DNA of 64,000 nucleotides from Vigna angularis (taxonomy: Eukaryota > Streptophyta > Magnoliopsida > Fabales > Fabaceae). The notes beneath the pieces were generated by a model that was not told the DNA's origin, searched no databases, and was given only the letters and a program-made list of their open reading frames with translations. A program made the translations under genes and the position numbers. Below, piece by piece: positions 63,570 through 64,000 of this stretch (position 1 is its first letter; every line of letters starts with the position of its first letter). Location: positions 13,425,001 through 13,489,000 of the forward strand of contig NC_068976.1 of assembly GCF_016808095.1 (NCBI RefSeq). The letters are read 5' to 3'.

Positions 63570-63840
63570 ATTTTTTCCACTTTATAAACATTTTTACAAT
63601 TAAATATAACATTACAAAATTACATTTTATAATACTTTTATAACTAGGGGCAATTTGGTCATCTTCATTTTCAACCAATTAAACTAATTTTTAAAATCTA
63701 TCACATAAATCAAATCCTACACTAATTCTCATAAACTTTACTTCCAAATCCACACTCAATTACTCACAAATCCACTCAAAAAACAATTAAAAAATTACCC
63801 TCAAATCCATTCAAATCATCTCCCCCAAAAGAACACACCC
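63570..63840. repeat. Right-end repeat of element B (second copy of 56281-56572)
   Basis: About 270 bases nearly identical to the right end of element A, sharing ACTAGGGGCAATTTGGTCAT, TCAAATCCTACACTAATTCT and CCCCCAAAAGAACACACCC up to the TTA. The main difference is a short deletion of a CACTCAAATCC/ATTCCCCCAA repeat. Confidence 0.95.
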
Positions 63841-63931
63841 TTAAGGATGAGGACTAAAATGTACCTTACTTTGAAAGGGGATTAAAACCAATTTCGCTCG
63901 ATAGTTTAGAAACTAAAAATATATTTAACCC

Positions 63932-63940
63932 TTTATAATA
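63932..63940. repeat. Right target duplication of the MULE
   Basis: TTTATAATA, identical to 52752-52760. Confidence 0.9.
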
Positions 63941-64000
63941 CATTAAACAATTGAAATATGTACTACTTTTAACATTTAGACACTTTTTTTCTTTTTAATT

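Larger units (their letters stand above)
56576..63840 (+). mobile_element. PIF/Harbinger element B, near-autonomous, with extra cargo ORFs
   Basis: 7,265 bp between TTA at 56573-56575 (shared with element A) and TTA at 63841-63843. Termini GGCTGTGTTCGC and, from the right, GGGTGTGTTCTT form a short imperfect inverted repeat with the core GTGTTC. It encodes, left to right on the plus strand, a DDE transposase gene (58868-60288), a Myb/SANT-like partner gene with mutations (60403-61539), a 'putative plant transposon protein' ORF (61765-62855) and a small ORF (63010-63324). The 2.3 kb before the transposase is non-coding and has four GTAATCGGTTAC motifs. Confidence 0.9.
52761..63931. mobile_element. 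Mutator-like element (Pack-MULE) with nested PIF/Harbinger insertions
   Basis: The left terminus GGGTTAAATATGTTTTTAGT and the reverse complement of the right terminus GGGTTAAATATATTTTTAGT match. They stay matched through 'CTAAACTATCRAGCGA' and 'TTTCAAAGTAAGGTACATTT' into 'TAGTCCTC'. A perfect 9-bp target duplication TTTATAATA flanks the whole (52752-52760, 63932-63940), which fixes both ends. The right inverted repeat is split: its inner part ends at 54600 and its outer part resumes at 63841 (TTA/AGGATGAGGAC). The inner-to-outer join would restore the complement of the left repeat around CCTTAAGGA. Without the inserts the element is about 1.9 kb. No MULE transposase is present; it carries a captured coiled-coil gene fragment. 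Confidence 0.93.

Overview
The window is plant nuclear DNA, most likely from a papilionoid legume of the Phaseoleae type (Vigna/Phaseolus-like). This is inferred from AT-rich intergenic DNA, short GT-AG introns, the encoded protein families and the transposon types; no alignment was run. There are four host genes, a 10 kb repeat-rich gap and a transposon-dominated right third.

Left arm (1-19.3 kb). Decayed Ty1/copia pol fragments (about 60-1560) lie upstream of, and probably inside an intron of, a class XI myosin gene on the + strand. Only its 3' part is present: 19 exons, 1767-16230, encoding the IQ motifs, coiled coil, globular tail/dilute domain and stop. The motor domain lies upstream of the window. 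Convergent to it is a two-exon OXIDATIVE STRESS 3 (OXS3)-like gene on the - strand (19191-17664, 241 aa) with a long CT/GA microsatellite in its presumed 5' UTR.

Middle (19.3-46.8 kb). From 19.3 to 29.5 kb no host gene is recognisable. The stretch holds palindromic ACGTCGAA clusters, two blocks of degenerate GGATGGAC minisatellite, a TA/GA microsatellite, and an AT-rich tandem array with hairpin heads that is split by a foldback element with a 9-bp target duplication. Two complete - strand genes follow: a ten-exon chalcone-isomerase-fold fatty-acid-binding protein 2 gene (34785-29539, 415 aa), with a hAT-type non-autonomous element in its eighth intron, and a 13-coding-exon heterotrimeric G protein alpha subunit gene, GPA1 (43810-38352, 384 aa), with a probable 5' UTR intron.

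Right arm (46.8-64 kb). A 2.2 kb solo LTR (46850-49069, 5-bp duplication GTAAC) contains a 36-bp x4 minisatellite. After another retroelement-like stretch comes a nested structure. A Mutator-like element (52761-63931, perfect 9-bp duplication TTTATAATA) carries a broken captured copy of a PMD-like (peroxisomal and mitochondrial division factor) coiled-coil gene. Its right terminal inverted repeat was interrupted at a TTA by two tandem PIF/Harbinger elements: a 1.97 kb deletion derivative (54604-56572) and a 7.27 kb element (56576-63840). The larger element has an intact three-exon DDE transposase gene, a mutated Myb/SANT-like partner gene, a 'putative plant transposon protein' ORF, and what looks like a second, diverged copy of the partner's C-terminus.

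The host genes are unrelated in function. The most coherent novelty is the nested MULE / tandem PIF-Harbinger structure with its extra cargo genes.
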